64,000 nucleotides of DNA, taken from the NCBI RefSeq assembly GCF_027247405.1, contig NZ_CP097463.1, forward strand, positions 744,001 through 808,000. Reading direction: 5' to 3'. A program made the translations under genes and the position numbers. Below the pieces are notes generated by a model. The model saw nothing but the letters and a program-made list of their open reading frames with translations, was not told where the DNA came from and ran no database searches. Each line of letters starts with the position of its first letter. Within the stretch, counting starts at the first letter, position 1. Positions 23,312 through 31,654 of the stretch are shown here, one piece after another. This DNA is from Jatrophihabitans cynanchi. GTDB lineage: Bacteria; Actinomycetota; Actinomycetes; Mycobacteriales; Jatrophihabitantaceae.

Positions 23312-24861
23312 CGCACGGCGTCGTGCAGCGCCAGCCAGGACGCCTCGATCACGTTGCCGTGCACGCCCACCGTGGTCCATTCGCGGGTGTGGTCGGACGT
23401 CTCGATGAGCACCCGGGTCACCGCGTCGGTGCCGGCCTTGCCGGGCATGATGCGCACCTTGTAGTCGGTCAGCTCCAGCTGCGCGAGGCGCGGGTACACC
23501 TTGCTGAGCGCCTTGCGCAGCGCGCGGTCCAGCGCGTTCACCGGCCCGTTGCCCTCTTCGGTCGAGATCACCCGCTCGCCGCCGGCGACGACCTTCACGG
23601 TGGCCTCGCTGACCATCGCGCCGTCCTCGCGCCGGTCGACGATCACCCGGTAGGACTCGACGGCAAACAGGTCGGTCCGCTCGCCCAGCTCATCGCGCAG
23701 CAGCAGTTCGAAGGACGCATCGGCCGCTTCGTACGACCAACCCGCCGCCTCGCGGTCCTTGACGCGCGCGACGACCTTGCTGACGACATCCGGTCTCGAC
23801 GTCACGTCGACACCGAGTTCGGCGGACTTCAGCTCGACCGAGGCGCGGCCGGCCATCTCGGTGACCAGGATGCGCTGGTCGTTGCCGACCACCGCCGGAT
23901 CGAGGTGGTTGTACATCAGTGGCGCGACCTTGATGGCGGACGCATGCAGCCCGGCCTTGTGCGCGAACGCCGCAGCGCCGACGTACGGGGCGTGCGTGTC
24001 CGGCGCCAGGTTGGCGATCTCGGCGATCGCGTGCGCGACCCGCTGCATCTCGGGCAGGCAACCGTCCGGCAGCACGTCGCGTCCCATCTTGGTGACCAGC
24101 CCGCCGACGACCGAGAAGAGGTTCGCGTTGCCTGCGCGTTCGCCGTAGCCGTTCGCGGTGCCCTGCACATGGGTCGCGCCGGCGTCCACGGCCGCCAGCG
24201 TGTTGGCGACCGCGCAACCCGTGTCGTCCTGGGTGTGGATGCCGAGCCGGATTCCGGCGCGACGGCTCACGTCCGACACGACGTCGTGCACGCCCATCGG
24301 CAGCATCCCGCCGTTGGTGTCGCACAGCACGCCGACGTCGGCGCCGGCCGCGGCCGCGGTGTCCAGCAGCCGTACGCCGTAGTCACGATCGAGTTTGTAG
24401 CCGTCGAAGAAGTGCTCGCAGTCGACGAAGACACGCCGTCCCTCGGCGCGCAGGAACGCGACCGTGTCGTGCACCATCGCCAGGTTCTCCTCGAGCGTGG
24501 TGTGCAGCGCGTCGCTCACGTGCCAGACGGAGGACTTGGCGACGAGGCAGATGACCTGGGTGCGGGCGTCCAGCAGCGCGCGCACCTGCCGGTCGTCCTC
24601 GACCTTCACGCCGGCCTTGCGGGTGGATCCGAACGCGACCAGGGTCGCGTGCTGCAGCTTGAGCTCGCCGTCGGCGGCGCGGGCGAAGAACTCGGTGTCC
24701 TTGGGCAGTGCGCCGGGCCAGCCACCTTCGATGAAGCCGACACCGAACTGGTCGAGCAGTCGCGCGACGGCGAGCTTGTCGGCCACCGAGTAGGTGATGC
24801 CTTCACGCTGGGCGCCGTCGCGCAGCGTGGTGTCGAAGACGTGGAACTCGTCGCTCTGCAT
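23275..24861 (-). CDS. cimA: citramalate synthase
   Basis: A 528-residue enzyme of the isopropylmalate/homocitrate/citramalate synthase family, condensing pyruvate and acetyl-CoA to citramalate for threonine-independent isoleucine synthesis. The N-terminal TIM barrel has FDTTLRDGAQREGITYSV and the metal-binding TANGYGERAGNANLF; the C-terminal regulatory domain (about residues 395-528) is typical. Length and N-terminus fit CimA better than LeuA. ATG 24861 is chosen with AAGGACAGG upstream. An attenuator whose leader peptide is rich in Ile codons precedes it, which supports the isoleucine assignment. Confidence 0.92.
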   Translation of the reverse strand: MQSDEFHVFDTTLRDGAQREGITYSVADKLAVARLLDQFGVGFIEGGWPGALPKDTEFFARAADGELKLQHATLVAFGSTRKAGVKVEDDRQVRALLDARTQVICLVAKSSVWHVSDALHTTLEENLAMVHDTVAFLRAEGRRVFVDCEHFFDGYKLDRDYGVRLLDTAAAAGADVGVLCDTNGGMLPMGVHDVVSDVSRRAGIRLGIHTQDDTGCAVANTLAAVDAGATHVQGTANGYGERAGNANLFSVVGGLVTKMGRDVLPDGCLPEMQRVAHAIAEIANLAPDTHAPYVGAAAFAHKAGLHASAIKVAPLMYNHLDPAVVGNDQRILVTEMAGRASVELKSAELGVDVTSRPDVVSKVVARVKDREAAGWSYEAADASFELLLRDELGERTDLFAVESYRVIVDRREDGAMVSEATVKVVAGGERVISTEEGNGPVNALDRALRKALSKVYPRLAQLELTDYKVRIMPGKAGTDAVTRVLIETSDHTREWTTVGVHGNVIEASWLALHDAVRYGLLGESETAS

Positions 24862-24926
24862 GGGCCTGTCCTTCGTTCTGATGCGCTTGCGATCGGTCGG
24901 TTGCGGCAAGACACGGCGCTGAACCC

Positions 24927-24994
24927 AAAAACAAAGACCCCCCGCGAAATGCGGAGGGTCTGCGCGTCGGAGGTGAAGCTGGTTTCCGACGCGC
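24927..24994 (-). promoter_or_regulatory. attenuator (pause/antiterminator hairpin plus terminator) of cimA
   Basis: On the minus strand, right after the leader peptide, a perfect hairpin pairs GCGCGTCGGA with TCCGACGCGC (bases 24962-24994); its 5' arm touches the leader stop codon. A second hairpin follows, GACCCTCCGC paired with GCGGGGGGTC (24936-24960, loop of 5), then a U-rich run (24927-24935). This is the layout of ribosome-mediated transcription attenuation. Confidence 0.82.
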
Positions 24995-25011
24995 TACTCG
25001 ATAATGATCAC
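24994..25011 (-). CDS. cimA leader peptide, three consecutive Ile codons
   Basis: A five-codon ORF, GTG ATC ATT ATC GAG TAG, read M-I-I-I-E. Three of four codons after the start are isoleucine, the end product of the CimA route. It lies just before the hairpin and terminator, about 130 bases upstream of cimA. No clear ribosome-binding site is seen, so it may be leaderless. Confidence 0.7.
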   Translation of the reverse strand: MIIIE

Positions 25012-25168
25012 GCTGGACTGCACGGCCTCAGTCTGCCACAACGCGCCTGCCGGCGTCGAGACGACGGCGGTCGTTCGTCCTCGCTCGCCGACCCCTCGCC
25101 GGGTCCTTCCCTGACCGCCGCCGCTACGGTGGGGCGAGTCCGCTGCCGCCGACCTGCGAAGGACCGCT

Positions 25169-26092
25169 TTGCTCGAACTCGACGGGCTGGTACGCCACTT
25201 CGACGACACGATCGCCCTCGACCGGTTGAGCTTCACCGTCCCGCGCGGGCAGGTCTTCGGCTTCCTCGGGCCCAACGGCGCGGGCAAGTCCACCGCGATG
25301 CGCGCCGTCATGCGCCTCACCGCGCTCGACGCCGGGCAGGTGCGCTGGGACGGCGCGACCTACGACCTCGATACCTGCCGCGGCTTCGGGTACATGCCCG
25401 AGGAGCGCGGCCTGTACCCGACCATGCGGGTGGCCGAGCACCTGCAGTACCTGGCGCGCCTGCACGGACTGACCACCGCCGCTGCCCGGCAGCGCGCCGC
25501 CGAGTGGCTGGCCCGGCTCGGCCTGTCCGAGCGCGCGCAGGACAAGGTCGAGGCGCTCTCGCTCGGCAACCAGCAGCGGGTGCAGCTGGCGGCGGCCCTG
25601 GTGCACGAACCACAACTGCTGGTGCTGGACGAGCCGTTCTCCGGGCTGGACCCGGTCGGCGTCGACGAGCTCGCCGGCGTGCTGCGCGAGCGTGCGCGCG
25701 CCGGTGCCGCGGTGCTGTTCTCCAGCCACCAGCTCGACCTGGTCGAGCAGCTGTGCGAGAGCGTGGCGATCGTGCACCGGGGGCGCTGCGTCGCGTCCGG
25801 CACCGTGCGTGAACTTGGCCGCACCGGCGCGCGGCGGGTCGAGGTCGAGGTCACCGGTGACCCCGACGCACGCTGGGCGGCGGCGCTGCACGGCGTCCGG
25901 GTACTCGGCACCGAGCACGGGCGCGCCCGCCTGGTACTCGGCGACGGCGTCGACCCGCAGCAGGTGCTCGCCGCGGCGATCGCCGCGGGACCGGTCGAGC
26001 ATTTCGCCGTCTGCAGCCGCCGGCTGTCCGAGGTGTTCCGCGAGGCGGTCGGGCGGCCGCTCGAGGACGTGCAGGGCGGGGTGCCCCGATGA
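25169..26092 (+). CDS. ABC transporter ATP-binding protein (NatA-like)
   Basis: A 307-residue ATPase that drives the partner permease encoded by the next gene. Walker A GPNGAGKST (residues 33-41), Q-loop region GYMPEERGLYP, signature LSLGNQQR, Walker B LLVLDEPFSGLD and the switch His in FSSHQLD are present; a C-terminal extension of about 85 residues follows. The EERGLY motif and LGNQQ signature resemble NatA-type exporters; cargo is unknown. TTG 25169 has AAGGA 6 bases before it. It overlaps the permease start by four bases. Confidence 0.92.
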   Translation: MLELDGLVRHFDDTIALDRLSFTVPRGQVFGFLGPNGAGKSTAMRAVMRLTALDAGQVRWDGATYDLDTCRGFGYMPEERGLYPTMRVAEHLQYLARLHGLTTAAARQRAAEWLARLGLSERAQDKVEALSLGNQQRVQLAAALVHEPQLLVLDEPFSGLDPVGVDELAGVLRERARAGAAVLFSSHQLDLVEQLCESVAIVHRGRCVASGTVRELGRTGARRVEVEVTGDPDARWAAALHGVRVLGTEHGRARLVLGDGVDPQQVLAAAIAAGPVEHFAVCSRRLSEVFREAVGRPLEDVQGGVPR

Positions 26093-27315
26093 TCGAGCGC
26101 CGTTCCGTGCTGCTGGTTGCCGATCGTGAGCTGCGCCAGCAGCTCGCCAGCAAGGCGATGTGGCTCTCGCTGGCGATCGGCGTGGTCGCGATCTGCCTGC
26201 TGGTCGTGCTGCCCAAGACCCTTGCCGGCGGCCCGCCGACGTACCGGGTGGCCGTGACGGGCCAGCCCGACCCGGCGGTCCGCGCGAGCATCGCCGCCGC
26301 CGCGGCCACTGCGGGCGCGCGGGTCGAGGTCTTCGCGGTGCCCGACCGGGCTGCGGCCGAGACGTCGCTGCGGTCCGGCGACGGCGATCGGCACGCGGAT
26401 ATCGCCGTCCTGCAGCAGGGCGCCGGCGCCGTTCTCGTCGATCGCGCCTTCGCGGCCGGCTCCACGCAGCGCAAGCCGCGCGTGGTAGCGGCGATCGCGC
26501 ACGATCTCGCGGTGCTGAACGCGGTGCGGCAGAGCGGGCTGACCGCCGAGCAGGCCACGGCGGCGGTCAACCCGGCCCCGCTCGCGGTCGATCACCTGCG
26601 CCCGGCCCCGGGCAGCGACGCCGGCCGGCTGACCGCGTTCGCCGGGTCGGCGCTGTTCTTCCTGCTGGTGATGCGGCACGGCTTCGCGCTGCTGACCGGT
26701 GTCGCCCAGGAGAAGTCGACGCGCGTGGTCGAGCTGCTGCTCTCGACGATCCGGCCGGTCGACCTGCTGGCCGGCAAGGTGCTCGCCGCCGTGGGGCTGG
26801 TCCTCGTCGAGGCTGCCTTGCTCACGGCCACCGCGCTGATCAGCGCGCGGGCCGTCGGGTCGGAGATCCTGCACGGCGGCGGCGCCGGGCTGATCGTCAC
26901 CGAGGGGGTCTGGGTGGTGCTCGGCCTGGTGCTGTACGCCGCTCTGTTCGCCGCGGCGGGCGCGATGGCGGTGCGCACCGAGGAGGCGCAGTCGGTCGGC
27001 ATGCCGTTGCAGATCCCGTTGTTCCTCGGCTACTTCGCGTCCGTCTCGGCCCTGGGGGCAGACAAGGCGAACACCGCGGTCACCGTGCTCGCCTACGTCC
27101 CGTTCACCGCGCCGATGAACATGCCGATGCTCTCGGCCACCGGCGGCGCCGGCGCCGCGGCCGTCGCGGTGTCGATGGTGCTCACCGCGGTCACCGCGGT
27201 CGCGGCCACCTGGCTGGCCGCGGCGATCTTCCGCCGCTCCATCTTGCACACCGGGCAGCGGATGCGGCTCGGCGCCCTGCTGCGCGAGCACCGCTCTCGC
27301 GCCGCCGCGGCCTGA
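26089..27315 (+). CDS. ABC-2 type transporter permease (NatB-like)
   Basis: A 408-residue membrane protein: one N-terminal helix (AMWLSLAIGVVAICLLVVL), a large extracytoplasmic domain of about 140 residues, then five or six C-terminal helices including VVELLLSTIRPVDLLAGKVL, the typical coupling stretch of the ABC-2 family. It forms an exporter with the ATPase just upstream (ATGA overlap). NatB-like proteins export sodium or other substrates; here this is only a family-level statement. It ends 5 bases before the convergent leuB stop. Confidence 0.9.
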   Translation: MIERRSVLLVADRELRQQLASKAMWLSLAIGVVAICLLVVLPKTLAGGPPTYRVAVTGQPDPAVRASIAAAAATAGARVEVFAVPDRAAAETSLRSGDGDRHADIAVLQQGAGAVLVDRAFAAGSTQRKPRVVAAIAHDLAVLNAVRQSGLTAEQATAAVNPAPLAVDHLRPAPGSDAGRLTAFAGSALFFLLVMRHGFALLTGVAQEKSTRVVELLLSTIRPVDLLAGKVLAAVGLVLVEAALLTATALISARAVGSEILHGGGAGLIVTEGVWVVLGLVLYAALFAAAGAMAVRTEEAQSVGMPLQIPLFLGYFASVSALGADKANTAVTVLAYVPFTAPMNMPMLSATGGAGAAAVAVSMVLTAVTAVAATWLAAAIFRRSILHTGQRMRLGALLREHRSRAAAA

Positions 27316-27319
27316 GCGG

Positions 27320-28342
27320 TTACTCGGCGGCGGCCTTGGCCAGGCGCTCGCCGATCTCGGCGGTCGAGCCGGGTGCCTTCGGGTCGCGCGCGGCGAGGTC
27401 GGCGGCCACCGCTGCCTCGACGTTGCGGGCCGCCTCGCTCTCGCCGACGTGCTCGAGCAGCATCGCCACCGACAGCACCGCGGCCGTCGGATCGGCCTTG
27501 CCCTGCCCGGCGATGTCGGGTGCCGAGCCGTGCACCGGCTCGAACATCGACGGGTTGGTCCGGCTGACGTCCAGGTTGCCGCTGGCCGCGAGGCCGATCC
27601 CGCCGGCGATCGCAGCGGCCAGGTCGGTGAGGATGTCGCCGAACAGGTTGTCGGTGACGATCACGTCGTACCGGCCGGGGTCGGTGACGAGGTAGATCGT
27701 CGCGGCGTCCACGTGGTTGTACGCGACCTCGACGTCCGGGAACTCGTCCTTGACCGCCTGGACGGTGCGGAACCACAGATCGCCCGCGTTGGTGAGCACG
27801 TTGGTCTTGTGCACCAGGGTGAGGTGCTTGCGCGGCCGGGCCTGGGCGCGGCCGAACGCATCGCGCACCACCCGCTCCACTCCGAAGGCGGTGTTGACGC
27901 TGACCTCGGTCGCGATCTCGTGCGGCGTGCCCTTGCGCAGCGTTCCGCCGTTGCCCGCGTACGGCCCTTCCGTTCCTTCGCGCACCACGACGAAGTCGAT
28001 CGGCGGCTCACCGGCGAGCGGCGTCGCGACGCCGGGGTAGAGCTTGGCGGGGCGCAGGTTCACGTGGTGGTCCAGCTCGAAGCGCAGCCGCAGCAGCAGG
28101 CCGCGCTCGAGCACGCCGGACGGCACGGACGGATCGCCGACCGCGCCGAGCAGGATCGCGTCCTGCCCGCGCAGCTCGTCGATCACCGAATCCGGGAGCG
28201 TCTCACCGGTGCGATGCCAGCGTGCCGCGCCCAGGTCGTAGTGCGTCTTCTCGACGCCGGGAACGACCGCGTCGAGCACGCGCAACGCCTGCTCGATGAC
28301 CTCGATACCGATCCCGTCGCCGGGGATGACTGCCAGCTTCAT
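27320..28342 (-). CDS. leuB: 3-isopropylmalate dehydrogenase
   Basis: A 340-residue NAD-dependent decarboxylating dehydrogenase of leucine synthesis; with CimA in the same cell it could also act on methylmalate. The family core is visible: [32 protein letters not shown], the [13 protein letters not shown] loop and the metal-binding [19 protein letters not shown], followed by [18 protein letters not shown]. The ATG lies 7 bases after the -10-like TAGGCT (leaderless). Length is slightly short but complete. Confidence 0.96.
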   Translation of the reverse strand: MKLAVIPGDGIGIEVIEQALRVLDAVVPGVEKTHYDLGAARWHRTGETLPDSVIDELRGQDAILLGAVGDPSVPSGVLERGLLLRLRFELDHHVNLRPAKLYPGVATPLAGEPPIDFVVVREGTEGPYAGNGGTLRKGTPHEIATEVSVNTAFGVERVVRDAFGRAQARPRKHLTLVHKTNVLTNAGDLWFRTVQAVKDEFPDVEVAYNHVDAATIYLVTDPGRYDVIVTDNLFGDILTDLAAAIAGGIGLAASGNLDVSRTNPSMFEPVHGSAPDIAGQGKADPTAAVLSVAMLLEHVGESEAARNVEAAVAADLAARDPKAPGSTAEIGERLAKAAAE

Positions 28343-28363
28343 GACCCGCAGCCTAGTGCAGCC

Positions 28364-29671
28364 TCAGGCACCACTCTCAACCAGTGGGTCAGCCGTCTCA
28401 GCATCTGAGACGTACTTCGGCAGTTCGTGCATCGTGCGCAGCGGCGACAAGAGCACCGGCACGAAGGCGAAGCAGCCGCCGATCGCGCCGATCAGCAAGG
28501 TGTCACGCACCCCGATGGACGAGCCCAGGATGCCGCCGAGGAACGCACCGAACGGCATCGTCCCCCACACCAGGAAGCGCATGCTGGCGTTCATCCGGCC
28601 GAGCAGCTCCGGCGGGCACAGCGCCTGCCGGAAGCTGACCTGGGTGATGTTGTAGACGACGTTGGCGATCCAGGTGAGCAGCGATCCGGCGGCGAACAGT
28701 GCCAGCGTCCAGTTCCGGTGCAGGAACGGCGCGGCGAACGCGCCGGGCGCGAAGGCGAGCGCCGCGATCCAGATCGCCGGCCCCTGGCCGACCCACCGGG
28801 CGAACCGGGCGGCGATCAAAGACCCGACTAGGCCGCCGATCGCGGACAGCGAGGTGAGCAGCCCGATCACGCCCGCGGACAGGTGCAGGTCGCGCGCCAG
28901 CAGCACGAAGATCACCGCGCCGATCATCGAGTTGAAGAAGTTCCCCGATCCGGTGCACATGGCGATCGATCGCAGCATCCGGTTGCCGGTCACGAACCTG
29001 AGTCCCTCGGCGATCTCCCGGCCGAGGTGCCGGTCGGGTTTGCGTTCGGGTTTGGGCACGCGAGCCTTGATCGCGGTCACCCACGACGCCGACCAGAGGA
29101 AGCTGATCGCGTCCAACAGCACGGCGTACGGCGCGGTGAGGGCCTGGATGAGTACGCCGCCGACGGCCGGCGCGGCGACCTGGGACACCGATTCGCTCGC
29201 CTGCAGCTTGGCGTTGCCCTCGACCAACGCGTCGCGATCGACGAGCTCGGGCAGGTAGGACTGGTACGCCACGTCGAAGAACACCGTGCTGACGCTGACG
29301 ACGAGGGCGACGACGTACAACTGCCCGATCGTCAGGATCCCGAACAGCCGGAACAGCGGGATCGACCCGAGCGCGGCGAACCGCACCACGTCGTTGAGGA
29401 TCAGCACCCGGCGGAACCGCATCCGGTCGACCCAGGCACCGGCGGGAAGCCCGACGACGAGGAAGGCCAGCATCTCGAACGTCGCGATGAGACCGACCTC
29501 GAAGGTCGAGGCGTGCAGTACGAGGATCGCCACCAGGGGCAGGGCCAGTTGCGAGATCGCCGACCCGAACTGGCTGACGGTCTCGCCGATCCACAACCGC
29601 CGGAAGTCCAGGTGGTGCCACAGCCCGCCGCGGCGGCGGACCGTCTCGGCGGGCGTGGGCTGGTCGGTCAC
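28364..29671 (-). CDS. MFS transporter (enterobactin-exporter-like group), paralogue 1
   Basis: A 435-residue MFS protein with about 12 membrane helices. The N-terminal loop LWHHLDFRRLWIGETVSQFG is a hallmark of the EntS/MdtG-like drug and siderophore efflux group; the loop-2/3 motif GLPAGAWVDRMRFRRVLI is the usual MFS signature A. It is a close paralogue of the next gene upstream (29714-31006), with the same sequence blocks throughout, so the two arose by tandem duplication. The substrate is unknown. Confidence 0.9.
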   Translation of the reverse strand: MTDQPTPAETVRRRGGLWHHLDFRRLWIGETVSQFGSAISQLALPLVAILVLHASTFEVGLIATFEMLAFLVVGLPAGAWVDRMRFRRVLILNDVVRFAALGSIPLFRLFGILTIGQLYVVALVVSVSTVFFDVAYQSYLPELVDRDALVEGNAKLQASESVSQVAAPAVGGVLIQALTAPYAVLLDAISFLWSASWVTAIKARVPKPERKPDRHLGREIAEGLRFVTGNRMLRSIAMCTGSGNFFNSMIGAVIFVLLARDLHLSAGVIGLLTSLSAIGGLVGSLIAARFARWVGQGPAIWIAALAFAPGAFAAPFLHRNWTLALFAAGSLLTWIANVVYNITQVSFRQALCPPELLGRMNASMRFLVWGTMPFGAFLGGILGSSIGVRDTLLIGAIGGCFAFVPVLLSPLRTMHELPKYVSDAETADPLVESGA

Positions 29672-29713
29672 GGCAGGCAGGATTCTCGCCGGGCGAGACC
29701 GACCGCAACCGAG

Positions 29714-31006
29714 TTAGGCCGGCGCATGCTGTTCGGCCGGCGGCTCGGCGTAACTCGGCAGCTCGCGCAGGGTCCGCAGCGGCGAGAGGAAGACCGGCAG
29801 GAAGGCCAGGCTCATCCCGACCGCGGCGATGAACAGGGTCTCGCGGGTGCCCAGCCAGGCGCCCAGCACGGCGCCGATCAGCCCGCCCAGGGGCATGGTG
29901 CCCCAGACGAAGAACCGCATCGTCGCGTTCATCCGGCCGAGCAGCTCCGGTGGGCACAGGCCCTGCCGGAAGCTGACCTGGGTGATGTTGTAGACGACCA
30001 CGCCGCCCCAGAACGCGATCTGCCCGACCGCGAGCAGCGCCAGCGTCCAGTCACGGTGGACGAACGGCACGATGAACCAGGCAGGCGCGGTGAGCGCGAC
30101 CGGGATCCAGATCGCCGGCCCCTGGCCGAGCCGGCGCGCCACCCGCCCGGCGAGCAGCGAGCCGATCAGGCCGCCGATCGCGGCCGTCGAGGTGATCAGG
30201 CCGATGATGCCGGCGGACAGGTCCAGCTCGCGGGCGAGCAGCACGAGGTACACCGCCGCGCCGATCGAGTTGAACAGGTTGGACGTCCCGGTGCACATCG
30301 CGATCGAGCGCAGCAGGCGGTTGCCCGCGACGAACTTCAGGCCGGTCGCGATCTCGCGGCCCAGGTGCCGGTCCGGCTTGCGGGCGGGTTTGACCGATCG
30401 CGTGCGGATGCGGGTCAGCCAGGCGGCCGACCACAGGAAGCTGAGCGCATCCAGGAACACCGCGCCCGGCGCGGTCAGCGCCTGGATCAGCGCACCACCC
30501 GCGGACGGCCCGGCCACCTGCGCCACCGACTGGCTGGCCTGCAACTTGGCGTTGCCCTCGACCAGCTCGGTCCGGCTGACCAGCTCGGGCAGGTAGGACT
30601 GGTAGGCGACGTCGAAGAACACGGTCGCGACGCCCACGGTGAGCGCGACGACGTACAGCTGACCGATCGTCAGCGCGTCGACCAGCGCGGCGAGCGGCAA
30701 CGAGCCGAGGGCGAGCGCGCGGACGACGTCGCCGACGATGAGCACGCGACGGTGCCGCATCCGGTCCACCCAGGCACCGGCGGGCAGCCCGATCAGCAAG
30801 AAGGCGAGCGTCTCGAAGGTGGTCAACAGGCCGACCTCGAACACGCTGGCGTGCAAGGTATTGATGGCGACCAGTGGCAGTGCCAGCTGGCTGATCATGG
30901 TGCCGAACTGGCTCACCGTGTCGCCGATCCAGAGCCGGCGGAAGTCCAGGTGGTGCCAGAGCCCGCCGCGCCGGCGGGGGGCGTCGGCGGTCGCTGCGTC
31001 GGTCAC
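29714..31006 (-). CDS. MFS transporter (enterobactin-exporter-like group), paralogue 2
   Basis: A 430-residue MFS efflux-type protein with about 12 helices, signature A GLPAGAWVDRMRHRRVLI and the same YQSYLPELVSRTELVEGN segment as its paralogue at 28364-29671. The GTG start lies about 8 bases after a CAGGCT -10 box that is paired with a perfect TTGACA -35 inside the palindrome shared with the divergent ArsR-type gene. The two pumps (42-base gap) likely form one operon controlled by that regulator. Confidence 0.9.
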   Translation of the reverse strand: MTDAATADAPRRRGGLWHHLDFRRLWIGDTVSQFGTMISQLALPLVAINTLHASVFEVGLLTTFETLAFLLIGLPAGAWVDRMRHRRVLIVGDVVRALALGSLPLAALVDALTIGQLYVVALTVGVATVFFDVAYQSYLPELVSRTELVEGNAKLQASQSVAQVAGPSAGGALIQALTAPGAVFLDALSFLWSAAWLTRIRTRSVKPARKPDRHLGREIATGLKFVAGNRLLRSIAMCTGTSNLFNSIGAAVYLVLLARELDLSAGIIGLITSTAAIGGLIGSLLAGRVARRLGQGPAIWIPVALTAPAWFIVPFVHRDWTLALLAVGQIAFWGGVVVYNITQVSFRQGLCPPELLGRMNATMRFFVWGTMPLGGLIGAVLGAWLGTRETLFIAAVGMSLAFLPVFLSPLRTLRELPSYAEPPAEQHAPA

Positions 31007-31024
31007 GGTTGGCTAGCCTGCGCC

Positions 31025-31048
31025 ACTGATTGAGAAATGTCAATCAGT
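31025..31048. promoter_or_regulatory. ArsR-type operator between MFS operon and its regulator
   Basis: A perfect inverted repeat with 9-base arms, ACTGATTGA and TCAATCAGT, separated by GAAATG. It overlaps the -35 of both promoters: TTGACA (31038-31043, minus) for the MFS operon and TTGAGA (31030-31035, plus; -10 TACGCT at 31053-31058, spacing 17) for the regulator. The position fits simultaneous repression of both units. Confidence 0.82.
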
Positions 31049-31065
31049 TCTCTACGCTGGCTGCC

Positions 31066-31560
31066 ATGGCAGAACGCCGGCTCGCCACGGACCAGGAGAT
31101 GCGCGCCCTCGCTTCCACGCTGCGGCTACGGATCCTGCGGGTGTGCCGCGAGCCACGCACCAACCGGGAGATCGCCGCGTCCGTCGACCGCGACCCGGCG
31201 ACCACGCTGCACCACGTTCGCCGCCTCGTGGACACCGGCTTTCTGGCCCCCCAACCGGTCCGCCGCGGCAGCCGCGGTTCTCGCGAGATCCCCTACCTCG
31301 CGACCGGAAAGTCGTGGCAGCTCAGCTCTCCCGGCGCCGGCCGGCTGCTGCTCGAGGTGTTCCTGGACGAGGTTGCGCTGATCCCGGCCACCGAGCTCGA
31401 CACGTCCCGCCTCGGGTTGCGCCTGCCGCCCGCGCAGATGGACGAGTTCCGCGAGCGGTTGCAGGCGCTGCTGGACGAGTATGCCGACCGGCCCGACGAC
31501 CCCGACGCGCCGCCGTGGTCGGTGTTCCTGGCGATCCACCCGGACCCGAACCGCCCCTGA
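31066..31560 (+). CDS. ArsR/winged-helix transcriptional regulator
   Basis: A 164-residue regulator with an N-terminal winged helix-turn-helix (STLRLRILRVCREPRTNREI, DPATTLHHVRRLVDTGFL) and a C-terminal domain of about 90 residues that probably dimerises or binds a ligand. No metal-binding CxC motif is seen. The ATG lies 7 bases after the -10 box TACGCT (leaderless). It is divergent from the MFS pair and shares a 24-base palindrome with it, so it is the likely repressor of the pumps. Confidence 0.87.
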   Translation: MAERRLATDQEMRALASTLRLRILRVCREPRTNREIAASVDRDPATTLHHVRRLVDTGFLAPQPVRRGSRGSREIPYLATGKSWQLSSPGAGRLLLEVFLDEVALIPATELDTSRLGLRLPPAQMDEFRERLQALLDEYADRPDDPDAPPWSVFLAIHPDPNRP

Positions 31561-31570
31561 TCCCCGCGCT

Positions 31571-31648
31571 CCCCGTTGAGTGGCGGGTTCGCGGCTCAGT
31601 GGCGACCTATAACCCGCCACTCAATGCGAAAGCCGCCACTCAACGGGG
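31571..31648. repeat. dispersed double-palindrome element, copy 1
   Basis: A 78-base element with perfect 16-base outer arms (CCCCGTTGAGTGGCGG and its complement at 31633-31648) and an imperfect inner pair (AGTGGCG/CGCCACT). A related copy is at 60413-60486 with the same order of blocks. This copy lies between convergent genes and could also terminate transcription in both directions. Confidence 0.88.
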
Positions 31649-31654
31649 GTGGGG

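Noticed and set aside
25021-25168. Promoter for the cimA leader
   Set aside because: Only weak -10-like sequences (CAGACT) at uncertain spacing were seen; not strong enough to list.
23323-25812. Long plus-strand frame over cimA and the start of the ABC genes
   Set aside because: It overlaps two recognised genes in other frames and its translation looks like reverse-frame noise.
28427-31033. Plus-strand frames over the two MFS genes, repetitive between themselves
   Set aside because: Their repetition only reflects the duplicated MFS genes on the minus strand.
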